Of a stretch of DNA of 64,000 nt, positions 8,014-16,348 are shown piece after piece (the first letter of the stretch is position 1; each line of letters begins with the position of its first letter). Both the position numbers and the translations under genes were made by a program. Under the pieces are notes generated by a model, which had not been told where the DNA came from, did no database searches, and saw only the letters and a list, made by a program, of their open reading frames with translations. Origin of the DNA: Streptomyces flaveolus (GTDB lineage: Bacteria; Actinomycetota; Actinomycetes; Streptomycetales; Streptomycetaceae); NCBI RefSeq assembly GCF_014648815.1, contig NZ_BMRV01000012.1, positions 62,001 through 126,000 of the forward strand. The letters are read 5' to 3'.

Positions 8014-8475
8014 TCACGGCCGGGTCAGCCGTTCCAGCAGGGCGAGTGCCTCGAGGACCGTGTCCCGTTCCTCGGCGGTGCACCGGTCCTGGAAGGCGCG
8101 GGCCAGCCACTCCTCGCGGACCTGCCGGTTGTCCTCGATGCGGGCGCGGCCGGCCTCGGTGAGGGTGACGAGCTGCCGGCGGCCGTCCTCAGGGTCGGGG
8201 CTGCGGCGGATCAGTCCGTGCTGGTCGAGGGCGACCAGCGTGGCCGCCATCGACTGCGGCCGGACGCCCTCGGCGGACGCCAGTGCGCTGGCCGTCGCCG
8301 CACCGTGCTTGCCGACCAGCGTGAGTGCCGACACCTGCGAGGGCGTGAGGTCCTCGTCCCGGGCGACCTCCCGGATCCGCCGCCGCAGCCGGCTGAAGAC
8401 CACGTGCAGCTCGCGCGCGGCACGGGCGGCGGAGTCGGAGACGCCCTCGGCGGGCTCCGCGGCGTCGGCTTCCAT
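8014..8475 (-). CDS. MarR family transcriptional regulator
   Basis: The gene encodes 153 residues with a central winged helix: LTPSQVSALTLVGKHGAATA (recognition scaffold), then SMAATLVALDQHGLIRR and the wing DPEDGRRQLVTLTEAGR. It is flanked by helices for dimerisation. It would repress transcription and be released by small phenolic or oxidising ligands (known for the family). It is divergent from the phosphoesterase gene, and an inverted repeat at 8502-8525 in the shared gap is a likely autoregulatory operator. The isochorismatase-like gene follows it. Confidence 0.9.
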   Translation of the reverse strand: MEADAAEPAEGVSDSAARAARELHVVFSRLRRRIREVARDEDLTPSQVSALTLVGKHGAATASALASAEGVRPQSMAATLVALDQHGLIRRSPDPEDGRRQLVTLTEAGRARIEDNRQVREEWLARAFQDRCTAEERDTVLEALALLERLTRP

Positions 8476-8501
8476 ACCGCCACCGTAATTTCGACAGGGC
8501 A

Positions 8502-8525
8502 GACTGTCCAGTTACGGCTGAACAG
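8502..8525. promoter_or_regulatory. Candidate MarR operator
   Basis: ACTGTCCAG (8502-8510) and CTGAACAGT (8517-8525) form a 9-bp inverted repeat with one mismatch and a 6-base spacer. It sits in the 93-base gap between the divergent MarR and phosphoesterase genes. Confidence 0.5.
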
Positions 8526-8568
8526 TTTTACCTGCTCATTGAGGAGGCCCTGCCGCTAGGCTGGGTCC

Positions 8569-9069
8569 GTGCGCCTCCTGCTCATGTCCGACACGCACCT
8601 GCCGAAGCGGGCCAGGGAACTGCCCGCGCCCTTGCTGGCGGAGATTCCGCGCGCCGACGTCGTGGTGCACGCGGGGGACTGGGTCGACACGGACACGCTC
8701 GACCTGCTGGAGGAGCACAGTCGGCGGCTCGTCGCGGTGTACGGCAACAACGACGGGCCCGGCCTGCGCGCACGGCTGCCGGAGGTGGCGTACGCCGACC
8801 TCGGCGGTCTGCGCTTCGGCGTCGTCCACGAGACGGGTGCCGCCAAGGGCCGGGAGGCACGCTGTGCCGCCCGCTTCCCCGACCTCGACGTGCTGGTCTT
8901 CGGACACAGCCACATCCCGTGGGACACCACGGCCGACACCGGCCTGCGGCTGCTCAATCCCGGGTCGCCGACCGACCGGCGCCGCCAGCCGTACTGCACG
9001 TACATGACCGCCACGGTCGCCGACGGCCGTCTTGGGGACGTCGAGCTGCACCGCCTGCCGCGGCGCTAG
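8569..9069 (+). CDS. YfcE/MJ0936-type metallophosphoesterase
   Basis: The gene encodes 166 residues from a GTG start. All metal-binding motifs of the calcineurin-like phosphoesterase fold are present: SDTHLPKR (residues 5-12), HAGDW (34-38), YGNNDG and FGHSHIP near residue 108, with a GSPTDRRRQPY segment at the end. The length fits the small YfcE family, whose members hydrolyse phosphodiesters with Mn; the natural substrate is unknown. It is divergent from marR and followed by a strong hairpin. Confidence 0.9.
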   Translation: MRLLLMSDTHLPKRARELPAPLLAEIPRADVVVHAGDWVDTDTLDLLEEHSRRLVAVYGNNDGPGLRARLPEVAYADLGGLRFGVVHETGAAKGREARCAARFPDLDVLVFGHSHIPWDTTADTGLRLLNPGSPTDRRRQPYCTYMTATVADGRLGDVELHRLPRR

Positions 9070-9097
9070 CCGGCGTCGCGGGGCACACGAACAGGGA

Positions 9098-9124
9098 CGG
9101 GCAGCGCCGCGAGGGCGCTGCCCG
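9098..9124. terminator. Terminator after the phosphoesterase gene
   Basis: A perfect 11-bp stem (CGGGCAGCGCC at 9098-9108 with 9114-9124) has a 5-base loop, 28 bases after the stop. The following 190 bases up to the convergent gene end at 9315 show nothing else recognisable. Confidence 0.7.
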
Positions 9125-9314
9125 CTACGTGCCGGGTCGCTCCGTGTCGGAGGAAGCGGCCCGGGCGCTACGAGTGTGCGCTGTCACGGACCTCCTTCCG
9201 TCAGGAGTACTGCGAGGACATGCATGCCTCATCCGATGCGGGGCGACTACCCTTCTCCGCACGGCCCACACACAAAAGGGGAGCTGACATTTCCGGTCGC
9301 CGGCCGCGCGCGGG

Positions 9315-10574
9315 TCAGCCGCCCGACGGCCCGGTCCAGCCGGCGGTCACATGGCCCAGCCGGACGCGCTGCGGATGGTCGCCGACCGGGACGGAGACCG
9401 TCTTCTCGCCGGTCGCGAAGTCGATCGCGGTGACCTGGTCGGCGCCGCTCTCGGAGATCACGCAGTGGGTGCCGTCGCCGCTGACCGTGGCCCAGTACGG
9501 CTTGGCGGCGGGGACCAGCGGGCCCTCCTTCAGCGTCGTACGGTCGACGACCGTCGCGTAGTCGTCCATCGTGCCCGCGACGCAGATCTTGGCGCCGTCC
9601 GGACTCATGGACAGGCCGTGGTGCCGCGAGTCGTTGACCCAGGTGGTGCGGTCCTCGCTGGTGGCGGGGTTCTTCGGCAGGGTCTTGGTCCGGGTGATCC
9701 GGTCGGTGGCCAGGTCGTACTCGAAGAAGCCGTTGAAGAAGGAGACCTGGAAGTACAGCTTGGACTCGTCGGGCGAGAACACGGCGGGCCGCACGGCGTC
9801 GGAGTAGTCGCCGAGACCGATCGCGTCGAGACGCTCGCGCATGTCGATCACCCTGACCTGCCGGAACGTCGCCGCGTCCACGACGGTGATGCGCCGGTTG
9901 CCCTTCGTCCAGTCCAGCCAGGGGGCGTCGAGCGCCGTGTTGACCTCGCCGATGGACATGTTCCAGATGTACTTGCCGTCCTTGGTGAAGATGTTCTCGT
10001 GCGGCTTGTCCCCGGTGCCGAAGGACCCGAGCTGCCGGCCCGTGCCGATGTCCAGCACGTGCACGGTGTTGGACGTGGAGGCGGACACCGCGACGCGGGT
10101 GCCGTCCGGCGAGACCGCCATGTGGTCGGCGCGGTAACCCGACACGGGGAAGCGCCAGTTGAGGCGCCCGGTGGCGAGGTCGATGGACACGACGTCCGCG
10201 AAGCTCGGCCGGGAGACGACGATCGACCTCCCGTCCGGCGTCGAGTACATGTCGTCGACGAACTGGTCGTGCCCCTCGCCGACGCTGCCCCGGATGGCCT
10301 GGAAGTAGATCCAGCGGATCGGATCGGCGTTGATCTCGGCCATCCGCTGCTCCTTGTCCGGGACGACGCCGATCCGGCCGATCCTCGCGAAGTCGCCGGT
10401 GGACCTGATGACGTCGGCGGTGCCGTCCCAGTTGTTGCCGACGAACATCACCTCGCGCAGCGCGGCGGGGGCGTCGGGGGACGTGGTGGCGGCGGTCGCC
10501 GTCGCGGGAGCGGCGACGGTGAGTGCGAGGGCGGCGGCCACGGAGCAAAGGTGCCTGGATCTGGAGACAGGCAT
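9315..10574 (-). CDS. Secreted YVTN-type beta-propeller protein
   Basis: The gene encodes 419 residues. A signal peptide (residues 1-29, SVAAALALTVAAPATATA) is followed by repeated beta-propeller blades of the YVTN kind, each with an SPDG-like turn (STPDGRSIVVS, SPDGTRVAVSAST, SPDESKLYFQ, SPDGAKICVAG, SGDGTHCVIS). It would be exported; the ligand is unknown. GAGGAGA precedes the ATG. It is divergently arranged with the TetR gene, so it is the obvious candidate for TetR control. Confidence 0.85.
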   Translation of the reverse strand: MPVSRSRHLCSVAAALALTVAAPATATAATTSPDAPAALREVMFVGNNWDGTADVIRSTGDFARIGRIGVVPDKEQRMAEINADPIRWIYFQAIRGSVGEGHDQFVDDMYSTPDGRSIVVSRPSFADVVSIDLATGRLNWRFPVSGYRADHMAVSPDGTRVAVSASTSNTVHVLDIGTGRQLGSFGTGDKPHENIFTKDGKYIWNMSIGEVNTALDAPWLDWTKGNRRITVVDAATFRQVRVIDMRERLDAIGLGDYSDAVRPAVFSPDESKLYFQVSFFNGFFEYDLATDRITRTKTLPKNPATSEDRTTWVNDSRHHGLSMSPDGAKICVAGTMDDYATVVDRTTLKEGPLVPAAKPYWATVSGDGTHCVISESGADQVTAIDFATGEKTVSVPVGDHPQRVRLGHVTAGWTGPSGG

Positions 10575-10663
10575 GCTGCTCTCTCCTCTGAAGGTGGGGG
10601 GACATGCGGGTGATGGGGGCGCGAGGGCGCGGAGAATCTGAACAGAGCCGCTTTCAGAGTGAA

Positions 10664-10679
10664 CTTACTGAAAAGTAAG
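10664..10679. promoter_or_regulatory. Candidate TetR operator
   Basis: CTTACT-GAAA-AGTAAG is a perfect 6-bp inverted repeat with a 4-base spacer in an AT-richer stretch between the divergent beta-propeller and TetR genes. The position suits control of both. Confidence 0.45.
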
Positions 10680-10772
10680 GAGAGAGTGGCCTTCTCCACA
10701 AGACCGCGTACACGACAAAATCGACCCCGGCGCGAGGAGTCGGCGCCGGGACCGGCACGAAGGGGGACGCGG

Positions 10773-11441
10773 GTGGCGGGCAGGCTCAGGGCGCCCACGG
10801 GCCGCTACGGCGGCAAGTCCGCCGCACAGCGGCAGGCCGAACGGCGCAGCCGCTTCCTGGACGCCGCGCTCCGGCTGTTCGGCGACACCCCCGGCTACCG
10901 CGCCACCACCGTCGCCGCCCTCAGCGAGGCCGCCGGCCTCTCCACCCGCCAGTTCTACGAGGAGTTCCGCAGCCTGGAGGACGTCCTCGCCGCGCTCCAC
11001 CTCCAGGTCAACGCCTGGGCCGAGGAAGCCGTCCGCGCCGCGGCGGCGCAGGCGCGCGATCTGCCGCTCGCCGCACGTGCCGCCGCCCTCTTCCGTGCCT
11101 ACGCCGCGAACGTCACCGCCGACCCGCGCCGCATCCGCATCACCTTCGTCGAGATCATCGGCGTCAGCCCGCGCCTCGAGGAACAGCGGCTCTCCCGCCG
11201 CGCCCGCTGGATCGACCTCATCTGCGCCGAGGCCGCAGCGGCCGCCGCACGCGGCGAGGCGGCGAGGCGCGACTACCGGATCGCCGCCACGGCGTTCATC
11301 GGCAGCGTCAACGGCCTGCTCCACGACTTCAGTGCCGGCCGGGTGGACGCGACGCTGGACGAGGTCGTCGACGAACTGGTCCGCCAGTTGCTGTCCATCC
11401 TCCGGCCACCGGACTGGCACCCCGGTGGCCGCGGGACGTGA
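10773..11441 (+). CDS. TetR family transcriptional regulator
   Basis: The gene encodes 222 residues from GTG at 10773, chosen for the GAAGGGGG just upstream; the reading frame is open further 5-prime but lacks family similarity there. The N-terminal helix-turn-helix reads RFLDAALRLFGDTPGYRATT, then AALSEAAGLSTRQFYEEF. The C-terminal helical part is the ligand pocket. It likely represses itself and the divergent beta-propeller gene through the repeat at 10664-10679. Confidence 0.88.
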   Translation: MAGRLRAPTGRYGGKSAAQRQAERRSRFLDAALRLFGDTPGYRATTVAALSEAAGLSTRQFYEEFRSLEDVLAALHLQVNAWAEEAVRAAAAQARDLPLAARAAALFRAYAANVTADPRRIRITFVEIIGVSPRLEEQRLSRRARWIDLICAEAAAAAARGEAARRDYRIAATAFIGSVNGLLHDFSAGRVDATLDEVVDELVRQLLSILRPPDWHPGGRGT

Positions 11442-11477
11442 GCGCGCCCCGGCAGCGGGTCGGCCCCGCCGCTCCGG

Positions 11478-11843
11478 CTACTCGTCCCAGGCCTGGATCA
11501 TGGTCTGGCGGACGATCTTCCCGTCCCGCAGCGACATCATCGACTCCGCCAGCACGCGGGCGCCGTCAGGATAGGCGCAGGACTCCGTGAAGGCGGCCTG
11601 GTCGCCCTGGACGACGCAGTTCTCGAGCCGGTGCGTCATGTCGCGGCTGTACACGTCGTCGAGCATCTCGGCGATCTCGTCGCGGCCGTGCAGGACCTTC
11701 GGGCTGCTGGGCTGTGCGTAGCGGTCCACGATGCGGATCTCCGCGTCGTCCGCGTAGAGCGACAGCAGGGTCGCCGCCGTCTCATCCTCGATGCCCCGGC
11801 GCAGTACTTCGCTGTCGAAGCCGGGTCCTGTGCTGGTGCCCAT
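11478..11843 (-). CDS. SnoaL-like (NTF2 fold) protein
   Basis: The gene encodes 121 residues starting MGTSTGPGFDSEVLRRGIED, with a full AAGGAGGTC Shine-Dalgarno. The sequence has the shape of small NTF2-fold proteins: a helix ending in LLSLYADDAEIRIVD, then LHGRDEIAEMLDDVYSRDMT and beta strands to the end (MMSLRDGKIVRQTMIQAWDE). Members are isomerases, cyclases or stress-related ligand binders; the substrate cannot be told. The gene is convergent with the TetR gene. Confidence 0.8.
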   Translation of the reverse strand: MGTSTGPGFDSEVLRRGIEDETAATLLSLYADDAEIRIVDRYAQPSSPKVLHGRDEIAEMLDDVYSRDMTHRLENCVVQGDQAAFTESCAYPDGARVLAESMMSLRDGKIVRQTMIQAWDE

Positions 11844-12015
11844 GACGACCTCCTTCGAAGGTCGCGGCCCGACCGGGAACGGGCCGCGGAGGGCCTCTCC
11901 TTCGAGCGTCCTCCGCCCGGGCGGCTCCGGCAAGCCCTGCCGCACCGCTGCTCCCGACGGGTGAGGACGGCCGCCCGCCCGTGTCCGCCCCCGTCCCGTC
12001 CGCGTTGCCGAAGAC

Positions 12016-12291
12016 ATGATCACTACACGACGTATCGCCACCGCCATCGGTCTCGCCGCGGCTGTCACCGGTCTCGTCGTGCCGACGGCACACGCCGCCG
12101 GCACGGACTCGCCGGACACCGGCGGACGCGGTTCGGTGCTCGAGTCCCTCACCACGAAGGGCCGGACCGTCGAGCACAACGAGGTCCGGAGCACGAACAC
12201 CGCCCCGGAGCAGGGGCCCGACGGCGGCGGCCGGCTGAAGCCGGTCACCGGTCTGCTGTCCCCGCTGCTCGGCGGCCCCGCCCCGAGCTGA
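12016..12291 (+). CDS. Small exported peptide with VTGLL tail
   Basis: The gene encodes 91 residues. A clear signal peptide (MITTRRIATAIGLAAAVTGL through AHA, residues 1-28) leaves a mature chain of about 63 residues, hydrophilic at first and ending in LKPVTGLLSPLLGGPAPS. There are no cysteines. The hydrophobic tail recalls the VTGL units of the precursor at 1632-1847, though by a different export route. The Shine-Dalgarno is weak. A strong hairpin follows the stop. Function unknown. Confidence 0.6.
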   Translation: MITTRRIATAIGLAAAVTGLVVPTAHAAGTDSPDTGGRGSVLESLTTKGRTVEHNEVRSTNTAPEQGPDGGGRLKPVTGLLSPLLGGPAPS

Positions 12292-12313
12292 CACCCGAGC
12301 CGCACCCCTTCCG

Positions 12314-12341
12314 GAGGGCCGCCCGGGTCCGGGCGGCCCTC
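12314..12341. terminator. Hairpin after the small exported peptide gene
   Basis: A 13-bp perfect inverted repeat (12314-12326 with 12329-12341; loop 2-4 bases) lies 22 bases past the stop at 12291. Nothing else was recognised between it and the mscR start at 12573. Confidence 0.65.
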
Positions 12342-12572
12342 GCGTGTGCGCGGGCTCGGCCGCCGGTGGCCAGGAACGGCGTCGCCGCCCAGCTCCGCGT
12401 ACGGCGGATCCGCGGTCACCGGCTCCCGGTGCGGACACCCCGGGCTACGACGGCACCGTGCGGCACGGCCCGCCGTTTCGCTGCCCGGTATGCCCCGTCA
12501 CCGGCCCCTTGCCGATCAGTTGCGCGTAGGGTCGGGGAAGAACCACGAATGGCCGAAGAAGGAGTCAGGACC

Positions 12573-13661
12573 ATGGCGCAGGAAGTACGCGGCGTGATCG
12601 CACCGGGCAAGGACGAGCCGGTGCGGATCGAGACGATCGTCGTGCCCGATCCGGGACCGGGCGAGGCCGTGGTCAAGATCCAGGCCTGCGGCGTGTGCCA
12701 CACCGACCTGCACTACAAGCAGGGCGGCATCAGCGACGACTTCCCCTTCCTGCTCGGCCACGAGGCCGCGGGCGTCGTGGAGTCGGTCGGCGCCGGAGTC
12801 ACCGACGTGGCCCCCGGCGACTTCGTGATCCTCAACTGGCGTGCGGTGTGCGGCAAGTGCCGGGCCTGTCTGCGCGGGCGCCCCTGGTACTGCTTCGACA
12901 CCCACAACGCCGAGCAGAAGATGACCCTCGCCTCCACCGGCCAGGAACTCTCCCCGGCCCTCGGCATCGGCGCCTTCGCCGAGAAGACCCTGGTCGCCGC
13001 CGGGCAGTGCACCAAGGTCGACCCGGCCGTCTCCGCCGAGGTGGCCGGACTGCTGGGCTGCGGCGTGATGGCCGGCATCGGCGCCGCCATCAACACCGGC
13101 AACGTCGGCCGCGGCGACACCGTCGCCGTCATCGGCTGCGGCGGCGTCGGTGACGCGGCGATCGCCGGCTCCCACCTCGCCGGGGCGGCGAAGATCATCG
13201 CCGTCGACATCGACGACCGCAAGCTGGAGACCGCCCGCTCCATGGGCGCCACCCACACCGTCAACTCCCGCGCGAGCGACCCCGTCGAGGCGATCCGCGA
13301 ACTGACCGGCGGCTTCGGCGCCGACGTGGTCATCGAGGCGGTCGGCCGCCCGGAGACGTACCGGCAGGCCTTCTACGCCCGCGACCTCGCCGGCACGGTC
13401 GTCCTCGTCGGCGTACCGACGCCCGAGATGAAGCTCGAACTGCCGCTCCTCGACGTCTTCGGGCGCGGCGGGTCGCTGAAGTCGTCCTGGTACGGCGACT
13501 GCCTGCCCTCGCGCGACTTCCCGATGCTCATCGACCTCCACCTCCAGGGCCGCCTGGACCTCGGCAAGTTCGTCACCGAGACCATCCGGCTCGACGAGGT
13601 CGAGAAGGCCTTCGAGCGGATGCACGCCGGTGACGTGCTGCGTTCGGTGGTGGTGCTGTGA
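12573..13661 (+). CDS. mscR: S-(hydroxymethyl)mycothiol dehydrogenase
   Basis: The gene encodes 362 residues, a zinc-dependent medium-chain alcohol dehydrogenase. It shows the catalytic zinc ligands (CGVCHTDLH, LGHEAAG), a structural zinc loop (CGKCRACLRGRPWYC) and a GCGGVGDAAIAG Rossmann motif. The long Cys loop and the N-terminus MAQEVRGVIAPGKDEPV match the mycothiol-dependent formaldehyde dehydrogenase / S-nitrosomycothiol reductase (MscR) group. It would oxidise the formaldehyde-mycothiol adduct with NAD. AAGGAG lies before the ATG. The stop overlaps the next ATG (ATGA), as in the actinobacterial mscR-MBL pair. Confidence 0.9.
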   Translation: MAQEVRGVIAPGKDEPVRIETIVVPDPGPGEAVVKIQACGVCHTDLHYKQGGISDDFPFLLGHEAAGVVESVGAGVTDVAPGDFVILNWRAVCGKCRACLRGRPWYCFDTHNAEQKMTLASTGQELSPALGIGAFAEKTLVAAGQCTKVDPAVSAEVAGLLGCGVMAGIGAAINTGNVGRGDTVAVIGCGGVGDAAIAGSHLAGAAKIIAVDIDDRKLETARSMGATHTVNSRASDPVEAIRELTGGFGADVVIEAVGRPETYRQAFYARDLAGTVVLVGVPTPEMKLELPLLDVFGRGGSLKSSWYGDCLPSRDFPMLIDLHLQGRLDLGKFVTETIRLDEVEKAFERMHAGDVLRSVVVL

Positions 13662-14290
13662 TGACCGCCCGCATCGAACGCCTCGTCACCTCCGGCACGT
13701 TCAGCCTCGACGGCGGCACCTGGGACGTCGACAACAACGTCTGGCTCGTCGGCGACGACCACGAGGTCGTCGTCATCGACGCCGCCCACGACGCCGACGC
13801 CATCGCCGAGGCCGTCGGGGACCGGCGGCTGACCGCCATCGTGTGCACCCACGCCCACAACGACCACGTGAACGCCGCCCCCGCGCTGGCCGAGCGCACC
13901 GGCGCCACCATCTGGCTGCACCGCGACGACATGCCGCTGTGGCAGCAGACCCACCCCGACCGGGACCCGGACGCCTGGCTGACCGACGGCCAGGTCATCG
14001 AGGCCGCCGGCGCCGACCTGACGGTCCTGCACACCCCGGGCCACGCCCCCGGCGCCGTCTGCCTGTACGACCCGGGCCTCGGCACCGTCTTCACCGGCGA
14101 CACGCTCTTCCAGGGCGGCCCCGGCGCCACCGGCCGCTCCTACTCCCACTTCCCGACGATCATCGACTCGATCCGCGACCGCCTCCTCGTGCTGCCGCCC
14201 GAGACGGAGGTCCGCACCGGCCACGGCGACCCGACCACGATCGGCGCCGAGGCCCCGCACCTGAAGGAGTGGATCGCACGCGGCCACTGA
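13658..14290 (+). CDS. MBL-fold hydrolase coupled to mscR
   Basis: The gene encodes 210 residues of the glyoxalase-II-like metallo-beta-lactamase fold: the metal motif THAHNDHV (residues 64-71), then HTPGHAPGAVCLY, FTGDTLF and GHGDPT near the end. The ATG overlaps the mscR stop by 4 bases. This partner is inferred to hydrolyse the S-formyl-mycothiol product, completing formaldehyde detoxification and regenerating mycothiol. Confidence 0.88.
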   Translation: MMTARIERLVTSGTFSLDGGTWDVDNNVWLVGDDHEVVVIDAAHDADAIAEAVGDRRLTAIVCTHAHNDHVNAAPALAERTGATIWLHRDDMPLWQQTHPDRDPDAWLTDGQVIEAAGADLTVLHTPGHAPGAVCLYDPGLGTVFTGDTLFQGGPGATGRSYSHFPTIIDSIRDRLLVLPPETEVRTGHGDPTTIGAEAPHLKEWIARGH

Positions 14291-14436
14291 CACCGGACCG
14301 CGCGGCACTCGGCGCCAAGCTGAGAGACACGCGGAAAAGGTGACAGAAGATGTCCGGCTTCCCGGGCAGTCTCGATCACGACATCGCCCATCCGCAGCCG
14401 GGATGGGTTCGTGGCGAGAGGGAACGGGAGCCGGAC

Positions 14437-15351
14437 ATGGCAAAGTCACTCGAGGGCAGGGTCGCACTGGTCGCCGGAGCGACCCGCGGCGCCGGACGCG
14501 GCATCGCCGTCGAACTGGGCGCGGCCGGCGCCACCGTCTACGTCACCGGCCGCAGCACCCGCGCCCGGCGCTCGGAGTACGACCGTCCCGAGACCATCGA
14601 GGACACCGCCGACCTGGTCACCGAGGCCGGCGGCCGTGGCATCGCCGTTCCCACCGACCACCTCGAACCGGCCGAGGTCGCCGCGCTGGTCGACCGCATC
14701 GCCCGCGAACAGGCCCGCCTCGACGTCCTGGTCAACGACATCTGGGGCGGCGAGAGCCTCTTCGAGTGGGACAGCCCCGTCTGGGAGCACGACCTCGACA
14801 AGGGGCTGAGGCTCCTGCGTCTCGCCGTGGAGACCCACGCTATCACCAGCCACCACGCCCTGCCCCTGCTGCTGCGCGGCCCCGGCGGGCTCGTCGTCGA
14901 GGTCACCGACGGCACCGCCGACTACAACCGCGACCACTACCGGGTCTCCTTCTTCTACGACCTCGCCAAGTCCTCGGTGCTGCGGATGGCCTTCGCCCTC
15001 GGCCACGAACTCGGACCGCGCGGCGCGACCGCCGTCGCGCTGACGCCGGGCTGGCTGCGCTCGGAGATCATGCTCGACCACTTCGGCGTGCAGGAGGAGA
15101 ACTGGCGCGACGCCCTCGACCGCGTCCCCCACTTCGCCATCTCCGAGACGCCCCGCTACGTCGGCCGCGCCGTGGCCGCACTGGCCGCCGACCCGGGCGT
15201 GGCACGCTTCAACGGCCGCTCCCTCTCCAGCGGCGGGCTCGCGCGGGAGTACGGCTTCACCGACCTCGACGGCAGCCGCCCCGACGCCTGGCGCTACCTC
15301 GTCGAGGTCCAGGACGCGGACAAACCGGCGGACGTGACCGGTTACCGCTGA
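14437..15351 (+). CDS. SDR family oxidoreductase
   Basis: The gene encodes 304 residues starting MAKSLEGRVALVAGATRGAG; a longer in-frame ATG at 14350 lacks the family match. The nucleotide-binding motif is GATRGAGRG (about 14-22), with YVTGRS and the catalytic YxxxK as YDLAK (about residue 177). It has no NNAG; the equivalent reads VNDIWGGE, as in the SDR group that resembles human DHRS1. The substrate is unknown. It is 146 bases downstream of the MBL gene. Confidence 0.87.
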   Translation: MAKSLEGRVALVAGATRGAGRGIAVELGAAGATVYVTGRSTRARRSEYDRPETIEDTADLVTEAGGRGIAVPTDHLEPAEVAALVDRIAREQARLDVLVNDIWGGESLFEWDSPVWEHDLDKGLRLLRLAVETHAITSHHALPLLLRGPGGLVVEVTDGTADYNRDHYRVSFFYDLAKSSVLRMAFALGHELGPRGATAVALTPGWLRSEIMLDHFGVQEENWRDALDRVPHFAISETPRYVGRAVAALAADPGVARFNGRSLSSGGLAREYGFTDLDGSRPDAWRYLVEVQDADKPADVTGYR

Positions 15352-15383
15352 CGGGCGGGCGCCCACGCACTACCGTCGGCGCC

Positions 15384-16184
15384 ATGACCGACACCGAGCG
15401 CTTCGAGGGACACGGCATTCTCGTCACCGGCGCCGCGCGCGGCATCGGCGCCGCCACCGCCGCACGGCTCGCCGAGGAGGGCGCCGGGGTGCTGGTGACC
15501 GACGTGGACCGGCCCGCGGCGGAGAAGACCGCGGCGGCGCTGCGTGAGCGGGGGCTCACCGCCGAGGCGTTCACCTGCGACGTCGCCGACCGGGCGTCCG
15601 TCGAGGCGGCCGTCGCCCGTGTCGTCGACGCCTTCGGCTCCCTCGACGTGCTGGTCAACAACGCCTACGCGTGCACCCCCGACGCCCCGCTCTTCGAGGA
15701 CGAACCGGACGAGGCGTGGGCCCGCGACCTGGACATCACCCTCACCGGCGCCTACCGCTGCTGCCGCGCCGCGCTGCCCCACCTGGCGGCCTCCGGGCGC
15801 GGCGCGATCGTGAGCATCGGCTCGGTCAACGGCCTCCAGGACTTCGGCAACCACGCCTACAGCGCCGCCAAGGCGGGACTGGCCTCCCTGACCCGCACCC
15901 TCGCCGGACACGCCGCCGCGCGAGGTGTCCGCGTCAACCTGGTGGCGCCGGGCACCGTGCGCACCACGGCCTGGCAGGGCCGGGACGACGAGCTGGCGGC
16001 GGTCCGGGGGCTGTATCCGCTGGGGCGGGTCGGGGAGCCCGGGGACGTCGCGGCGGCCGTCGCCTTCCTCGCCTCGCGCGACGCGTCCTGGATCACCGGG
16101 ACCACCCTGGCCGTCGACGGCGGTCTGACCGCGGGGAACACCGGTTTCCGGCAGGCCCTGAAGGAGTGGGGCGACACGGACTGA
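15384..16184 (+). CDS. SDR family oxidoreductase (FabG-like)
   Basis: The gene encodes 266 residues of a classical SDR: GAARGIGAA near the N-terminus, a CDVADRASV cofactor motif, VNNAYACTPD (variant NNAG), the catalytic Ser in IVSIGSVN, YSAAK, and the C-terminal ITGTTLAVDGG. It probably reduces or oxidises a hydroxyl/keto group with NAD(P). It follows the previous SDR by 32 bases and may be co-transcribed. Confidence 0.9.
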   Translation: MTDTERFEGHGILVTGAARGIGAATAARLAEEGAGVLVTDVDRPAAEKTAAALRERGLTAEAFTCDVADRASVEAAVARVVDAFGSLDVLVNNAYACTPDAPLFEDEPDEAWARDLDITLTGAYRCCRAALPHLAASGRGAIVSIGSVNGLQDFGNHAYSAAKAGLASLTRTLAGHAAARGVRVNLVAPGTVRTTAWQGRDDELAAVRGLYPLGRVGEPGDVAAAVAFLASRDASWITGTTLAVDGGLTAGNTGFRQALKEWGDTD

Positions 16185-16348
16185 CCAGAACCGCCGGGAC
16201 GGGCCGCCCGGTGTCGTTTGTCACTGTTTCGTCGCGACGCGGCGCGACGGGCAACCAAGGCCGCCGGTCGGCTGTCTAGCAGTCGGGGATCGCACCACGG
16301 GCGACCTTCCGCCCACTCCACCGCTTCGACGCGAAAGGCTGACCGGCC

